From positions 18,106,501 through 18,170,500 of the forward strand of contig OZ017799.1 of NCBI GenBank assembly GCA_963969395.1: 64,000 bases of DNA, read 5' to 3'. This document shows positions 1 through 11,956 of the stretch, piece after piece; position 1 is the first letter of the stretch, and each line of letters starts with the position of its first letter. The translations under genes and the position numbers were made by a program. The notes under the pieces are model-generated. The model was not told where the DNA came from, searched no databases, and was given only the letters and a program-made list of their open reading frames with translations. This DNA comes from Pseudoscleropodium purum (Eukaryota > Streptophyta > Bryopsida > Hypnales > Brachytheciaceae).

Positions 1-860
1 TTCCTTCTCATAGATAGCAAGATATTAACATTTGAAGTAACAAAAATCATTTTTTTGACCCTGCAGAAATCTGGGCAGCTGCACTTCAAAAGGTCACATT
101 TATATGAAAAAATGTCCAAAATGGTGGTTACTCTTTGGATTCTTTTTTCAAGTCAAGTTGGCTACATGCTTAAAAATTTTTAGATCATTTGGAATCATAC
201 AACAAATAGGGTAAAAATAGTAAGTAGAAAAGAGTAGAGAATGATTCAAAATATAAAATTGTTAACAATTTATTGATGGAATTGAAAAATGCCAATTCCA
301 ATGGTTGTAATGTTGTAATAAACAATCTACACCGAAGGTTTTTATTTTTTCCTAAAATATTGAAAATTGAGTTAAATAAGGGACTTCAAAGTTTGTTTTA
401 GAGTAGAGATTCAATAATAACCTACAAACTCCTACAAACTAAAACTCCTCATAACTTTTGACTCATTGATCAAAATGAAATGATTCAAATCTTTCCAAGG
501 ATATATATATTTAGATAATCAATTTCAATTTTTAATTTCTTAAAAAAAAATTTTAAAGAAGTTTTCTTTGTTGCCCAAGCTACTCGTTGAGCATAGAAAA
601 GTACATATCATACAATAACTTCTTAACCATGTAGTCAAAAGTTATGAAAATTATTGGGTCTTAAAACTACTCCTTGGGCACATGTTGTGTTAAAATTTCA
701 GCAAAAAAAATAAAAACTCCATTTGTGGTGAGCTGCCCAAAATTTCTATGTTGCCAAAAAATACAATTTGGGTGTTTAGGAGTTAAAGCTTGAGCGCTTT
801 TTGAACCTCCTACCTAAGCTTAGTCACAATTGAACTCACAAACATACTCAAATATAAATT
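1..860. repeat. Dispersed AT-rich repeat, family R1, copy 1
   Basis: AT-rich DNA with no convincing coding potential. It matches, in the same order and orientation, the stretch around 32,690-33,540: both hold the phrase aaaaaatgtccaaaatggtgg, then a tract about nearly empty codons, then a motif on agttatgaggatt-like DNA, and both close with a 'tttagg(a/g)gttaaa' phrase. The copies are clearly diverged, so this is an old element. No terminal repeats or protein domains were seen, so its class is unknown. The window starts inside it. Confidence 0.6.
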
Positions 861-1744
861 AAAAATATCTCATTAGAATTGTACAATACAATTGATTTGG
901 TACTTGTTCTTTTTATAAGTTACACAAATTGGATACCACTCAGGAGTTTTACTAACGTGACATTTATAAAGCAATGATAACACCATGTGCTATTTTGGGA
1001 TTTAAATGTTTAGTCACTTAAATAGATAGTTTAAGTTTGAGTAATTGTAAGAATGATATGCATGAATTATTTCTTCTTCATCATATTTTTTTTGTTGAGG
1101 TACTTTTCAAGCACAACTAAGAAAGTTGAATGATCCAATGTACATATCTCAAATTCATAGTGAGGTAGATAACACAATTTTAAATTTTTGACAATTTTTG
1201 ACAATTAATTTTAAGAAATTCATTTAAAAGACACATCACAGTTATCTTTGATATTAATGTATCTTCTTGAATTTACTTATTCACCTTTTGCTTTCAACAA
1301 TTTCGAGGTATTCTAGGAGAATAAATACATTAAAAGATTTTGAGGAGGTGGGAAGGCCATTGTAGGCTTCTTCCCCCACCCTTGTTTCTGTTGTTCTCGC
1401 TATTCGTTTTGTTTTTTTTTAAAAAGAAAATTGAACTTAAAATTGAAAAAAAGAAAAAAAATCATTTTTTTTCAAATTTTTGGGGTGACGTGGCAGTTGC
1501 CATGCCATGTCATGCAGTAGTTGTGAGGTTGTTCCCCCAATACTAGCAGCCTGGGAAATTTATAGCCCTCCAAATTTGTTGAAAATCTTCTAATGCTAAA
1601 TGGATTGTGAATCCACCAAGTTTATGAATTTAGTATTAAAAGATTGCCTTTTGTTGGCCTCATTAATGTCAATTCTTATTGTAAATTTTATTTGCATATT
1701 GATTCAACATGTAATTTTGGGAATGACAATAATATATGATTGTA

Positions 1745-2110
1745 TATACTTCTCCTTATAAAAATAATTGTGTAAAATTTGATACCAATTTCATTGATTC
1801 TATTGTGAAAAACATAAATTCAAAAGCAGTGGCACCTTATTTACAATTTGCTTCCTAGGCTTGATTGGCCCAAAAAGTTGGATTGAAATTGTTTCCCCCT
1901 TGTTTTTTATTTTTGATTCAATGGTCATCTTCTTTCCAAAAAGAAATGTAAATTCAAAAGAGTCTAAATTTTATATCACCATCTTAATCAATGAAGAACA
2001 TTGCACATGTTCATTGCAACTTAAATAAAATTGAACCAAAAAAAGTCTCCATTTGAGCAACTCAAAATTGATTGTAAAAGATATGAAATTCAATTTTGAC
2101 ATTATTTTGG
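1745..2110 (-). repeat. Dispersed repeat, family R5, minus-oriented copy
   Basis: This stretch is the reverse complement, with divergence, of 10,777-11,050. The clearest shared block is around 1,990-2,050, containing gaacattgcacatgttcatt, which matches inversely the DNA near 10,900. The 10.8-kb copy has Stowaway-like ends, so this is probably an older member of the same non-autonomous family. No coding content. Confidence 0.5.
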
Positions 2111-2518
2111 AACATAGGGAGCATCTATTTATATTCTTTTATATTAGGTTGTTTTCATTCTAACTTGTGGTCTTATATTGTTGCCATAGTCAAAATAAAA
2201 GTAAAATAAAACTTCTAATTTTTAATTCATAGAAAAATTGCAATTCTATAATTTGAAATAGAAAGCTTTATATACAAAGGAATACAAGGGCATTGTTTGG
2301 TGGTGTTTAAATATGCAATGTAAAAGTTATGTATTTTCCAACTAAGATTATTGAATATATTTATTTAATTCAAGAATAATTCAAAAATTCATAACTTTCA
2401 CACTATAGGTCCAAATGGTGCAAAACAAAGTTTGTGCATCCCTTTTTGTAGAGAGATTTTCAACTATACTAAGAACTTAGCTAGGTGCATGATTCACAAT
2501 TTCTTAGATCTCATAGTA

Positions 2519-2589
2519 TCAAACAAACAAAATAAACAAAATAAAACAAACTAACTAACAAACAAATTAACTAATTAACTAACTAATTT
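2519..2589. repeat. Low-complexity (AAAC/AACT)n tract
   Basis: A simple-sequence run of aaac, aact and aatt units, about 70 bp. It marks slippage-prone intergenic DNA and has no coding content. Confidence 0.75.
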
Positions 2590-3730
2590 AAGGTATAGAT
2601 TTGCAATTTTGACCACAACCATTTTTACTACTCCAATTTGAAAAGAAGGGTAAGAAAAATTTTCATCCTAAAATAATCTACAACATTGCATGTTGAGATA
2701 TCATGCATTATACTAAATCATGAAAACAACATCCCACATACCCAAAATTATACTTTAAGAATGGAACTACCTTCAACATTGTCACATGATTGAAGGAACT
2801 TGGAGTAAAATAATTAAATATTCATGTTTGACCGAATCACACCAATTTATTGAAATTGCCCTTGAAACCTTGAAAAACTTTGAAATCAATCACCCATAAG
2901 TTCCATGATTTGTTTCCAAGACCACATCAACTTTACAATTGGTGTAGTACAATGACATTTCACAAATGGTGGTGACTTTTATTGGAATGTTTGTGGTCTT
3001 AAGACCAAATATTTAAGAGTATAATTTTGTGTTGACAATGAATATGACAAGGTTTGAGGAGGTTCTTACTTAATTCTAAACCAGAGACAATGAGTGTTAT
3101 TGTGCTAGACCAAGTCACTCATAGTGAACTAGGTCAAATGTATTGCTAGCTTCTATTAATGAGAATTTAGAATTGATCTTTGATCTTCATTTTGAAATTT
3201 TGAAAATTCATAATATTTTGAAAATTATGGTGTCCCAAAAATGCATGCTAAGTTAATCTACAATCTCCTTTTGAGTCTTTACTTGATTTAAGAAAAAATT
3301 AAAATAGTTTGAAAATAGGAACTTACTATGCTCAATTGCTTCTTTGGTCAATTTTAACTAGTGTTGTTAAATAGCATGTGCAAATTATAGCTAGTGATTT
3401 CATGTAGGAGAAATAATACACAACGATATGTAAAATTTACTCACACCAATGTCTTTAGTGTGAGGCTATAAGGTAAACAACCAATCATGGCCAAAATTGC
3501 TAGTTTGCCTTTATACCATGGCTGAATTTTTTAAGAAATAGAGACAAGTGTGAGAAATAGCAACAACAATTGAAATTATATTTTTTCAACAAAGTATGAA
3601 GTGATTTGCCCAAAATAGTGTGTAGACTACTCCATAACCAACAAAATCTGTATCCATAATGCTCACCTTCTTCACCTGAAGTAGTCAAAATACTTTTTAA
3701 CTTGGAGGGCCTTAAAAAAATCATTTTCTT

Positions 3731-6240
3731 CACTGATTTACACTAAAAAAAGCTACTACAGGTGTTCCTAGTGAGGTCATTAATCACTCCAATAGTGTCA
3801 GGTGAGACATTGATCGAGGCAACATCCAAAATCTGAAGTCAAGGTATTTGATTTCACGTGTGGCTGAATCTACTCAGTCACGAGGTTATAGAGTAAACTG
3901 CTTCGTTGCCATGGGGTCGTCGTTGAATTGGATTTTCATCACGTACCTTTTATAAACAAAGAAGCGGGGAAGAAGAACTCCAAATCATCTCAGTTAATTC
4001 GAGATATATTGACATCAATTAGCACCACAGAAGTCCAAGAAATTCCGTAGATCCAATTCCACAGTGGAACTTACTGTGGAATCTCGCAGCTTGAGTATGG
4101 AATAAGTTCGAAGTTTCATAGCTTGGAATTCGAAATTCCATTCTCTAGCTATGAAATTCCATAGTTGCGCGATGGAATTCGGTCTGTGGACTTTTTGGAC
4201 TCCTCTGGTGTAAGTTGAATGGTTGCTCACAGTCTCCCTTTCACCAAAGTTACTTCGAATGAATTCAGTAGACAAGTCATCAAGACTAATTTCTGAAGGG
4301 CAAATCTATATGCTCATCGAAGACCGTGAACACTGCAATCAGACAGGTTCAATCACAAATCTCCACTGACACTGTCGAGTACCAGTTCAAACATATGTAG
4401 CTCTTCCTTTATTTCAGGATCGGTACGGGTGGAAAAGGATTACGGAATAGTTCGCTTGATCGAACAGTACATGCCAATTGGGAGTGAGGGCAGTGAGTAA
4501 GCTTTAGCATGCTGGAGCTGGAATTTGAAAAAAGCAACGAGCAACAGAGCGACAGAAATTTATGACTGAAGAGGACTCCCTCGCGATTCTTTCGAATCCT
4601 TTAGCCATGGAGACTCACTCATCAGCGTCACCCTGCATCAGTTATTCACTACTGTGCGTCATGGCCACAACTTGGGACAAATTTCTCACTTTGGCTCTCA
4701 AGTACGTGACGGCTCAAAGTGGAACTGTCTGAGGGAAAACTGCTCCCATCAATGCTTGATATACGTCCACAGGTAGCTGATACTGTGTGAGAAATGTACA
4801 TCTTGGGTACATGGTCCGACGATTTGTGTGCGACCATTTGTATGTCTTGTGTGTACATTATTCATTCTGGGGAGTGGATGTGAGCTGCGGCTGTGGTCCA
4901 AGAGGGATGCTGTCAGCTTGAAGATTCAATCACATTCAATGTTCAGACTTTGGCAAACACGTGACAGACTGGCTGTTGTGACGAAAATTGTTCATGGAAG
5001 TCGATGTCTGGAGCTTGCTATTTTAATAGCTAGTTTTTTAAGCTAGACATTCACCCTGCCGGATATTAATTTACGCATGCGATTCAGTTTGTTTCAATGT
5101 ATTCAATCATGCTGATCGATCAAGACACATTCGGCACCGTAAAATTTGCACCGCGAGCCTGCCGTCGTACACTTTGCGATGCAAAACGAACTAGCTCGAG
5201 CTAGCGCTAGTCTGCCTTTGAACACTTCTCTAGCTCGAGCAATATGAGATTGACGTAAATATTGTATCTTTCTTGATTGGTGTTCGTTTTGGTGTCGCTA
5301 GAGGTAACTGTGATCAAATTAGAGAAAATCGGAGTATTTCAGAGCGCCGGATGTGTGACATTCAAGTGCTTCGAGAGCTCTGAAAACTTGGGCCGGTATA
5401 GATCTGAGGTTGCAGACGAGTGCCTGGTTTGTTCAGTGGAGTCAATCTCGTTGACATATTAGTATTTCAACGAATCTGAAGTTAGGTTTAATTTTATGCC
5501 AAATATGAGCGCTGCAGGATGGCTTGGCCGAAACATTGTCTGCAAAGATTTAATTAGAAGACCACAGGGTAGGCAGGGTAGATGTTTTTGTTACGACAAT
5601 TGGACCCCGCGTAGTTTCCTTCTTTAGAAAACGATCATGTGAATAGTGGTGATAGGTGTACACAAGATACTCAGTTTCGTGTCTTACAACCTTTAGAGAA
5701 ATGATGTAATTTTACTAAACGATAATGAAAGCAGATCAATATTAGTTGGTCCTTCGCTGTTCCTGTTGATAACACGCCATTCAGACCACATAAGTTGGCA
5801 AATAAAGGACGGAGTAACTCCAGAAACTAACGACAGCAATTGCCAGAAATCTAAGATTGGGAATCGATCAAAGCACACATAACTACAGTTCTTTGGTCAC
5901 TGTCGCAAAGAAACAGATATTTCCAACTTTCCACCATTGATAGCTCTCACAAAGACCGCACCCCTTTAATTCTCTGTGGGTCTACATATCCTTCGGGAGC
6001 TCGTGAATGGATTGCTCCTTAAGCATAATTGAGTAAGCACTCATCCTCAATTAGTCACCAAAATCAGCTCGGGTAGTAAACGAGACGATTATCAGGTCCT
6101 TTTAGTTCAAAATTTGACGATAAAGCCTTCGCTAATAAGAAACTGTGAATGGCCATCACGCACACAGACAAACACATTAGTGTCGAAGTTGAACACGTAC
6201 AGTTAAATGGACATATTATATCCATTCGGTCATGGTCTAA
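3731..6240. other. Balanced-composition region, no gene recognised
   Basis: Composition shifts from very AT-rich to gene-like, but no reading frame is recognisable; the longest are 70-90 codons without known motifs. Around 4,050-4,195 there is a cluster of short palindromes: GGAATTCGAAATTCC is flanked by the inverted pair tcatagct and agctatga, and related gaattcc/ttccatag words recur. Position 5,397-5,430 resembles 29,450-29,482 (both contain tagatctgagg and gacgagt). The region may hold a non-coding transcript, a decayed gene or U2 downstream sequence. Confidence 0.4.
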
Positions 6241-6289
6241 CAATAATCCAGCTTAATTTTTGGTTTGGTCCCTCAGAGAGGAAAAGGGT

Positions 6290-6477
6290 TACGCCTCCCC
6301 AGGTGGTAGTGCAGTACCAAGGCGACGCATGCGGGTACGAGGCAGCAAGCTACCAGACGGACCCGCACCCAGAAAAATTAGATTAATACCATGGGACTCG
6401 ATGAGTCACGTATCAGATATTAAACCGATAAGAACAGATACTACACTTGATCTTAGCCAAAAGGCCGAGAAAGGTAT
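6290..6477 (-). ncRNA. U2 spliceosomal snRNA
   Basis: U2 pairs with the intron branch point in the major spliceosome. Read on the minus strand from 6,477, the RNA begins ATACCTTTCTCGGCCTTTTG, the near-invariant U2 5' end. It continues through the branch-point recognition element GTGTAGTATC and then TTAATATCTGATA, which forms stem IIa. A Sm-site-like AATTTTTCTGG follows near 6,375-6,386. The 3' part can fold into two terminal stems; the last pairs CGCCT with AGGCG around a CTGCACTA loop, placing the 3' end near 6,290 and the length near 188 nt. The 5' half is fully conserved, so this copy is likely functional. The exact 3' end is inferred. Confidence 0.95.
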
Positions 6478-6499
6478 ACTACGTCTCATTCAGCTAGCC

Positions 6500-6547
6500 C
6501 TTTTTGTACCTGAACCCTACACCTTGCGGCACCAGACCTTATGGGAC
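6500..6547 (-). promoter_or_regulatory. U2 promoter: USE-like element and TATA-like box
   Basis: Upstream of the U2 5' end on the minus strand, 6,547-6,537 reads GTCCCATAAGG. This matches 8 of 11 positions of the plant upstream sequence element RTCCCACATCG. At 6,508-6,500 lies TACAAAAAG, a weak TATA-like box 23-31 bp before the transcript start. The two are separated by 28 bp; plant Pol II-type snRNA genes are known to carry a USE near -70 and TATA near -30, which agrees with U2 being a Pol II gene. Confidence 0.6.
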
Positions 6548-6549
6548 TA

Positions 6550-7489
6550 ACTTCTACCTGGGTCCTCAAAATCATACTCAAAATCATACTCACAATGTAA
6601 CTGGCGAAGCAGCTGTTTTTCGCTTTCCTAACAAATGCCATGAACTATTCGTAATAGATTTGAAAATCTGGATTGACAGATAACTTACAGAGGAGTCACA
6701 CTGTTGCACATCTTGCACTTACATCAGTATGTAGAAGTCGACAGCGTTTGCAGCCTGAGAAATCCAGCTCGCATTCAACACAAATTATCTGGATGCAGGA
6801 ACGAGCAATTGATACCACAGACAACGCATTTGAATTACTTTAAAATCTCTAGTCTACACAGGCACAACCGGGGAGTCGTCTCTCCAACTGTCTCATCCGC
6901 TCTTCTAGACACTAAAATCAGCGACTCTATGAATTTTCTATAAATGAGGATCGATGGCATTCTCAGGATAAGGTGTGGTAATGATGAAAATTTGGAATCA
7001 ATCAGATAAAACCAAGGTGTCCAGCTATAAGGAACTTCTAAAATCCCGACACGATTTCCGCTAAAAGAATTCTAGCTTCAACATTAAATTGCTGCTCGGC
7101 AAGGCCAATAAACGGAGCAGTTTATTTGGTGACAAAAGCCCCCTTGATCAGCTGGCGAAAATCCCCTTAATCATCTCAGAACACGTCTCCTGATACAACT
7201 TTGACACTTCATTCCCTTGGTGTACGGTGTCCAAAAAATGTGTTCTTCCATTCGCCAACGTTCGCATGTAAAAATTTAACAGCAATAGTGGCGATTCTGG
7301 TTGTCTCTACCTTAGCCAGTTTCAATCACCTGAGCGCAAAAGAAAAATGACACCAGAAGCTCCACCACAAATGAGAAACCGAAACATTAGAACCCCAGTG
7401 CCCATGGAAATGTAGACGAAGTTTAACAACAACAGCCGATCTAAAAGCAAAACCCAGCCAGAACGGCAACCCGTCGCAAGGAGAAAAAA
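6550..7489. other. Spacer between U2 and the uL18-type gene
   Basis: About 0.9 kb with no recognisable gene. The part next to 7,490 should hold the 3' UTR of the minus-strand ribosomal protein gene. Open frames are under 80 codons and resemble nothing I know. Confidence 0.5.
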
Positions 7490-8086
7490 TTACACCAATG
7501 TCAGTCCGTGCTCAATTGCCGAATCAATTACAATAGCGAGCTTCCCTTCCAACTTCTCATTTTTGCGAAGATCGAAAGCCACAGCATACACATCCGCGGC
7601 CAAGCTCCTCTCCGCAATGAGCTGTCCAATCACCTTACACGCATTCTTATCTACCAACGACGGCAACGACATCCTCAAATCCCTCGCATTCGTGGTGGCC
7701 ACCGACACCACACTACTCGTCACGCGGTGCATCACCTTCGCGTGCACATACTTGGAGCTGATGAAAACATCCAGAATGAACGGCTTGAAGAACTTCTCCG
7801 TCCGCTGCTTCCACGACTTCTTGTTCTTGCTCGTGCCGTTCTTGCCCTTGGAGCGGCGTGTCCATGCGGCTTCCACAATCCACGACGGAGAATTGCGCTG
7901 CGACTGCCAATTCAAAGCGGGGGAAGGTGAAAGGAAAGCATGCGACGAGGATATGGCACTAGACCAGCTGATTTGAGAACAGGGAAGTGTGCTTTGGGAG
8001 CTGCAAGCGAGATTTCTTCGAGGTTGGGGAGCAGGGAAAGCTCGAGGGGTTGTTGCAAAACACGGGGCAACGCGCAGATTGGCCAT
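7490..8086 (-). CDS. Organellar ribosomal protein uL18-type (L18p/L5e family)
   Basis: Single-exon frame of 198 codons. The first ~100 residues are Ser/Pro/Arg-rich with few acidic residues (start MANLRVAPCFATTPRAFPAP), as expected of a plastid or mitochondrial transit peptide followed by a basic linker with KGKNGTSKNKKSWKQR. The last ~95 residues carry the L18p/L5e-type fold, including FISSKYVHAKVMHR near residue 107, SVVSVATTNARDLR and NACKVIGQLIAERSLAADV. uL18 binds 5S rRNA in the large subunit; mitochondrial versus plastid location is not decidable here. The ATG at 8,086 is chosen because it opens the targeting region. A telo-box lies 71 bp upstream. Alternative: one of several L18-like plant proteins of unproven ribosomal function. 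Confidence 0.85.
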   Translation of the reverse strand: MANLRVAPCFATTPRAFPAPQPRRNLACSSQSTLPCSQISWSSAISSSHAFLSPSPALNWQSQRNSPSWIVEAAWTRRSKGKNGTSKNKKSWKQRTEKFFKPFILDVFISSKYVHAKVMHRVTSSVVSVATTNARDLRMSLPSLVDKNACKVIGQLIAERSLAADVYAVAFDLRKNEKLEGKLAIVIDSAIEHGLTLV

Positions 8087-8156
8087 CTACAACCAAGCGC
8101 AGAAATACTGCTGTGTTCTGCGCTGCGAAATTCTGCACAATTCGGAAAACTCTGGG

Positions 8157-8165
8157 AAACCCTAA
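8157..8165. promoter_or_regulatory. Telo-box AAACCCTAA upstream of the uL18-type gene
   Basis: Exact AAACCCTAA, 71 bp before the start codon. Telo-boxes are known to be enriched near the starts of plant ribosomal protein and other translation genes. A single 9-mer can occur by chance; the position and the parallel at the eL6 gene make it plausible. Confidence 0.6.
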
Positions 8166-8779
8166 TTTACCTCTCGCGCTTCCTCGTTCTGTTATCCATT
8201 GCGAGAGAGATCTCCGTTTATCTGAGGAACAAGCTTATCGAGGACAGGTGATACTTCTAACTTCTAAGGGTTCAAGGGTTTTGAAGAGCATCATCAGTGG
8301 TTCACGGCAAATGGACCGTCAAATTTAATTATTTTTAAATTATTGATAGGAAATTCGAATGAGAGGATTTGAATCGTTGGAAGGGCATCGAAAATTTCAC
8401 AAGTGGCACATAAATATTTGGAATTGGATTTTGGATGATAATAATAGACTTCATTATATGCAAACTAAAGGACTAAAGATATAGATGATTATGACAAATC
8501 ATATAAATGAATTGTTAGATTTGTAAAATGTGCACAGAGCTTAAAGTTCTAAGAATTTTCTCCATGGACTTTTGAAGTCTTGAACGCATACATGTGATCT
8601 CAATTTTTGACAAGAGTTTTTGAAAAAAAATTTGATGATAAGAAACCTAATTATCTTTTGGGGAGTATAATTTTTATTCCTGTCAATGCTTAGCAATAGA
8701 AGTTATGCTACAATAAGTCCAAAACCAAGCAAGGATGGGCAACTTAACAATTAAACAAACTTGAAATCATAATTTTAAA

Positions 8780-9240
8780 ATTTATTTCTCATATCTTATA
8801 GTTTTATCTATGTGGAAAGATTTGGTTCATTCCATTTGGATAAAAAATGTGAAATTTAAGCTATGAAGCTTCTTATTTTGTAGGCAATCTTAGCAAAATA
8901 TTGAGAAAATAGTGTAATAGATATGTTTTTGAACTCAATTTTAACAATTTAGAAAAAGAAGTTGGACATGGTTCAGTTTTTTTCTAAAACAATCTCTTAT
9001 TTGGGATTAGTGTATTTCAAATCCATCTTAAATTGCTTTCAACAATTTAGTGGTTTTTTTTCTATCTTGTACCTAATTCAACTTAACAAATTTTAAAATA
9101 ATAAAAATAATAGTTGCTTGCTTTGAATTTTTTTTCTAAACTTTAAATTCAATTTTTCAATATATATATTTTTTATTTCACCCTAAATAGTATTAAATTT
9201 TTTTAAGTTAAGAAGATCCAAAGCCTTATAATCTAATTAA
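8780..9240. repeat. Dispersed AT-rich repeat, family R3, copy 1
   Basis: Collinear and diverged relative to 57,050-57,500. Shared landmarks in order: a cattccatttggat-type motif, catggttcag, tttctatcttgtaccta, and ttttaagttaagaag near the end. No terminal repeats or coding frame seen. Confidence 0.6.
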
Positions 9241-9526
9241 TAGAGGATAAAAAAAAACTGATTTTTTTCACTTGAAACACTGATTTTTTGTCAAAGTTCC
9301 TAAAATACTTCACAAACATTCTCATATTACTTTAATACAAGTACTTATGGTTGGATATGCAAAAAAAAAATGTTTAAACTTTTGTTGATTACATTCAAAA
9401 TATAATAGAAATTTGGGGCCTTGACAATAATGGTGCTAGTGTATGAGTTTGAAAATGCAAGCATGCAAGCCTTCATTATATGTTTAAGTAGATGTACTAC
9501 GACCATTCAAGGTGTTTATAATACAA

Positions 9527-9611
9527 ACACCTATAATATAGGTATCTAAAACATAATTTATACTATAGACATAGAAGGTTTCTATAATATAAATACCTAT
9601 ATTATAGGTGT
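9527..9611. repeat. 19-bp perfect inverted repeat
   Basis: Arms 9,527-9,545 (acacctataatataggtat) and 9,593-9,611 are exact reverse complements with a 47-bp spacer. Each arm is itself nearly palindromic. Likely the core of a decayed foldback element. Confidence 0.65.
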
Positions 9612-10776
9612 ATAGTAACCTTCTAGGATCATAGGCTTATACTCTTAGGCTCATATAAGAGCAACCCTCCCTTGGCAAGGCCACTTTACAGTGACATGCT
9701 TGGCTATTTCCATATCATGATCAATGATATGTTTTTCACAACCACATCATCTAATATTTATGATTAACCCCTAGTTGTTGATCAAACTTTGTTTTACATG
9801 AATTACATCACCATCTTGGGTAGAGATAGAAGAATAATGCGTTGTATAGGAAAATTAAATTTATAAATAGTCCCATTCTAAGCATGTTCTAGCAACCCTC
9901 TAGAGGCTTGATAATTTATGCAATGTAGAAGTTTTGAGTGTTTTTTGACCAAAAAAATGACCTTGAGACTATAGAATTAATATCCTTTGTTCTTTTGCTC
10001 TATTTTATTACACTATGTAAGTAGAAAATATTTTATTTCTTCTTCTTCAAAGATGAAATGACATGTTTTTTATAATTCATAAACTTTTCAAAAGAAAAGT
10101 GAAAAAATTCATGTCACATAAAAATTGCACTTGATGAGTCAAACAAATTCACCATATCTTTATATTATAGTGGAGAATATAGAATATAAACCAAATTTCT
10201 ATTTCATTCAATAATATATTGGTTGCCAATTGTTGTTGGAGCTTAACCCCTTTAGGACTAGATGTTCAAATTAAAAATAGTGGATGAATCCAAATACATT
10301 TCAAGTGTTTAAAATTGTGTTTTTTCATTAGATTTTTTTGTGTGTATATTCTTGTATTAGTTCCCTAATATTTGTATGATGTAGATTTTGGAGACTTTAT
10401 TTTGCAGATACTCTATAACACAAAGATATGAGTACAATATATTTCATTTCAAAAAGTAACTTTTCTAGCTTAAAAAATAAACCATCAAAAACTACCTTTG
10501 GTTAATAAAGGAGTAAAATTTTTTTTTTTTTAAATCACTATAAATAGAGCTTTAAAGCTTGAGCTTGGAGGAAAAAATCATATGAAAATTACAAATATTT
10601 AATTGAAAATTAATTTTGAAAGAAAATTTGAAAGTCTTGGAATTTTTGCTTGAAATTTTACTTGATAAATGATAGTTAGAGCAATAATAGATTCAAACAT
10701 ATAGATACGATATATAGATCATATTTTACATCTTTTGTTTAAAACTCTTTATTAAATCATTGTAAGTTCTAAGTTG

Positions 10777-11050
10777 CTCCTCTTGTCCCAAAATGATTCT
10801 CCTTTGAGTTCATGTCACTTTGAATAATTATCATGTTTTTTTAAGATTGTTTTGAGTAGGTCACATGAAGACTTTTTTGTGGCTAATTTTATTTAGGTTG
10901 TAATGAACATGTGCAATGCTCTTCATTGATTTTAGTGATTTAAAATTTGAAACCTTTCTTAATTATGTTTTTTACAATAAGATCAATGAAATTGACATAA
11001 AAAAATCTGAAGAAAATTGTAGACAATCATTTCAAGATGGAAGGAGTACT
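10777..11050 (+). mobile_element. Stowaway-like MITE remnant, family R5
   Basis: The left end reads CTCCTCTTGTCCCAAAATGA. The right end read on the other strand is CTCCTTCCATCTTGAAATGA, a matching imperfect terminal inverted repeat of the general type seen in Tc1/mariner-derived Stowaway MITEs. Interior is AT-rich and non-coding, and a diverged inverted copy lies at 1,745-2,110. Target duplications are not clear. Confidence 0.45.
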
Positions 11051-11873
11051 TTTTATAATACATTATCACAATTCTAGAAATTTGGACTATCCTTTGTTCA
11101 TTAAGGGATTAATAATGCATATGTATAATATAATATGTTGAAAAAATGATTATAGAATATCTACCAAAAAAGACTTTGATCCTTTATAATTTTTGCATAT
11201 TGTATCAAAATGTTGCATTCTTTGGTGCTTTGGAATCTTTTTTCACTTGTGAACAAAGAAATATGAAAATTTGACTAGTTTAATAATAATAACTAGGTAT
11301 AGTAACAAAACATGGCATTTTGGAGGGTGCCGTCCTTTTAGATCTCTAGGATAATAGCCAAAGACAAAATGAGCAAGTACCAACCAAAATTTGTTGTTAT
11401 TTTGCAAAACAAAATAATAAATTTGATGTGTCTAAATATGTGTAATGACCAAAGAGTTTGCAATGGATCATTATATTTTTGGGCTTTTTAGAGAATTGCA
11501 TAATTTTGGACACTAAGACTAACATGTCAAAATATGAAAATCACCATTTTAATGAATATAATCTTTAATTAAGCATAGGGATGGTATTACTATTGTACGT
11601 GGTTATTTCGTTCTTATAATATTATATCTAAAATGTTTCTTAAGATTTCAACCCTGGAAAAGATAACTATCCCTCAAAAAGGATACTTGATAATTTCCTT
11701 AGGGACTTCCTCAATCAATTTCAAATGGTCTTTCACATCAATTTTCCATGAATTTTTGAACTTCAAGGTATAGAAATGGATCATGCATAAATATTTTGTT
11801 TCCTAATCAAGTGCTTAAATCCAAAGTTTTATTGTCTAAAGTTTGTTGGGCAAGATGGGTAGCTTTGGGCAAT

Positions 11874-11956
11874 GTGTGCAAATTCTTCTTCAAATTCTAA
11901 AATTTTGTAAATATTTAGCTATCATATGTATAGAATTTGAAGAAGAATTTGCACAC
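11874..11956. repeat. 26-bp perfect inverted repeat
   Basis: Arms 11,874-11,899 (beginning gtgtgcaaattcttcttc) and 11,931-11,956 are exact reverse complements separated by 31 bp. No mismatch in an otherwise diverged neighbourhood suggests a recent origin or structural maintenance. Confidence 0.75.

Larger units (their letters stand above)
861..3730. other. AT-rich intergenic DNA, no gene recognised
   Basis: About 2.9 kb of low-GC sequence outside the repeats listed separately. Open frames are short and low-complexity (lysine and phenylalanine runs from A and T tracts) and are not believable genes. I see no tRNA, snRNA or domain here. Confidence 0.6.

Noticed and set aside
4050..4195. CRISPR-like or tRNA-like structure in the gaattcc palindrome cluster
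   Set aside because: No regular spacing, no tRNA consensus boxes, and CRISPR is not expected in nuclear plant DNA.
6260..6550. A 96-codon plus-strand open frame
   Set aside because: It is the reverse strand of the U2 snRNA gene and has no coding support.
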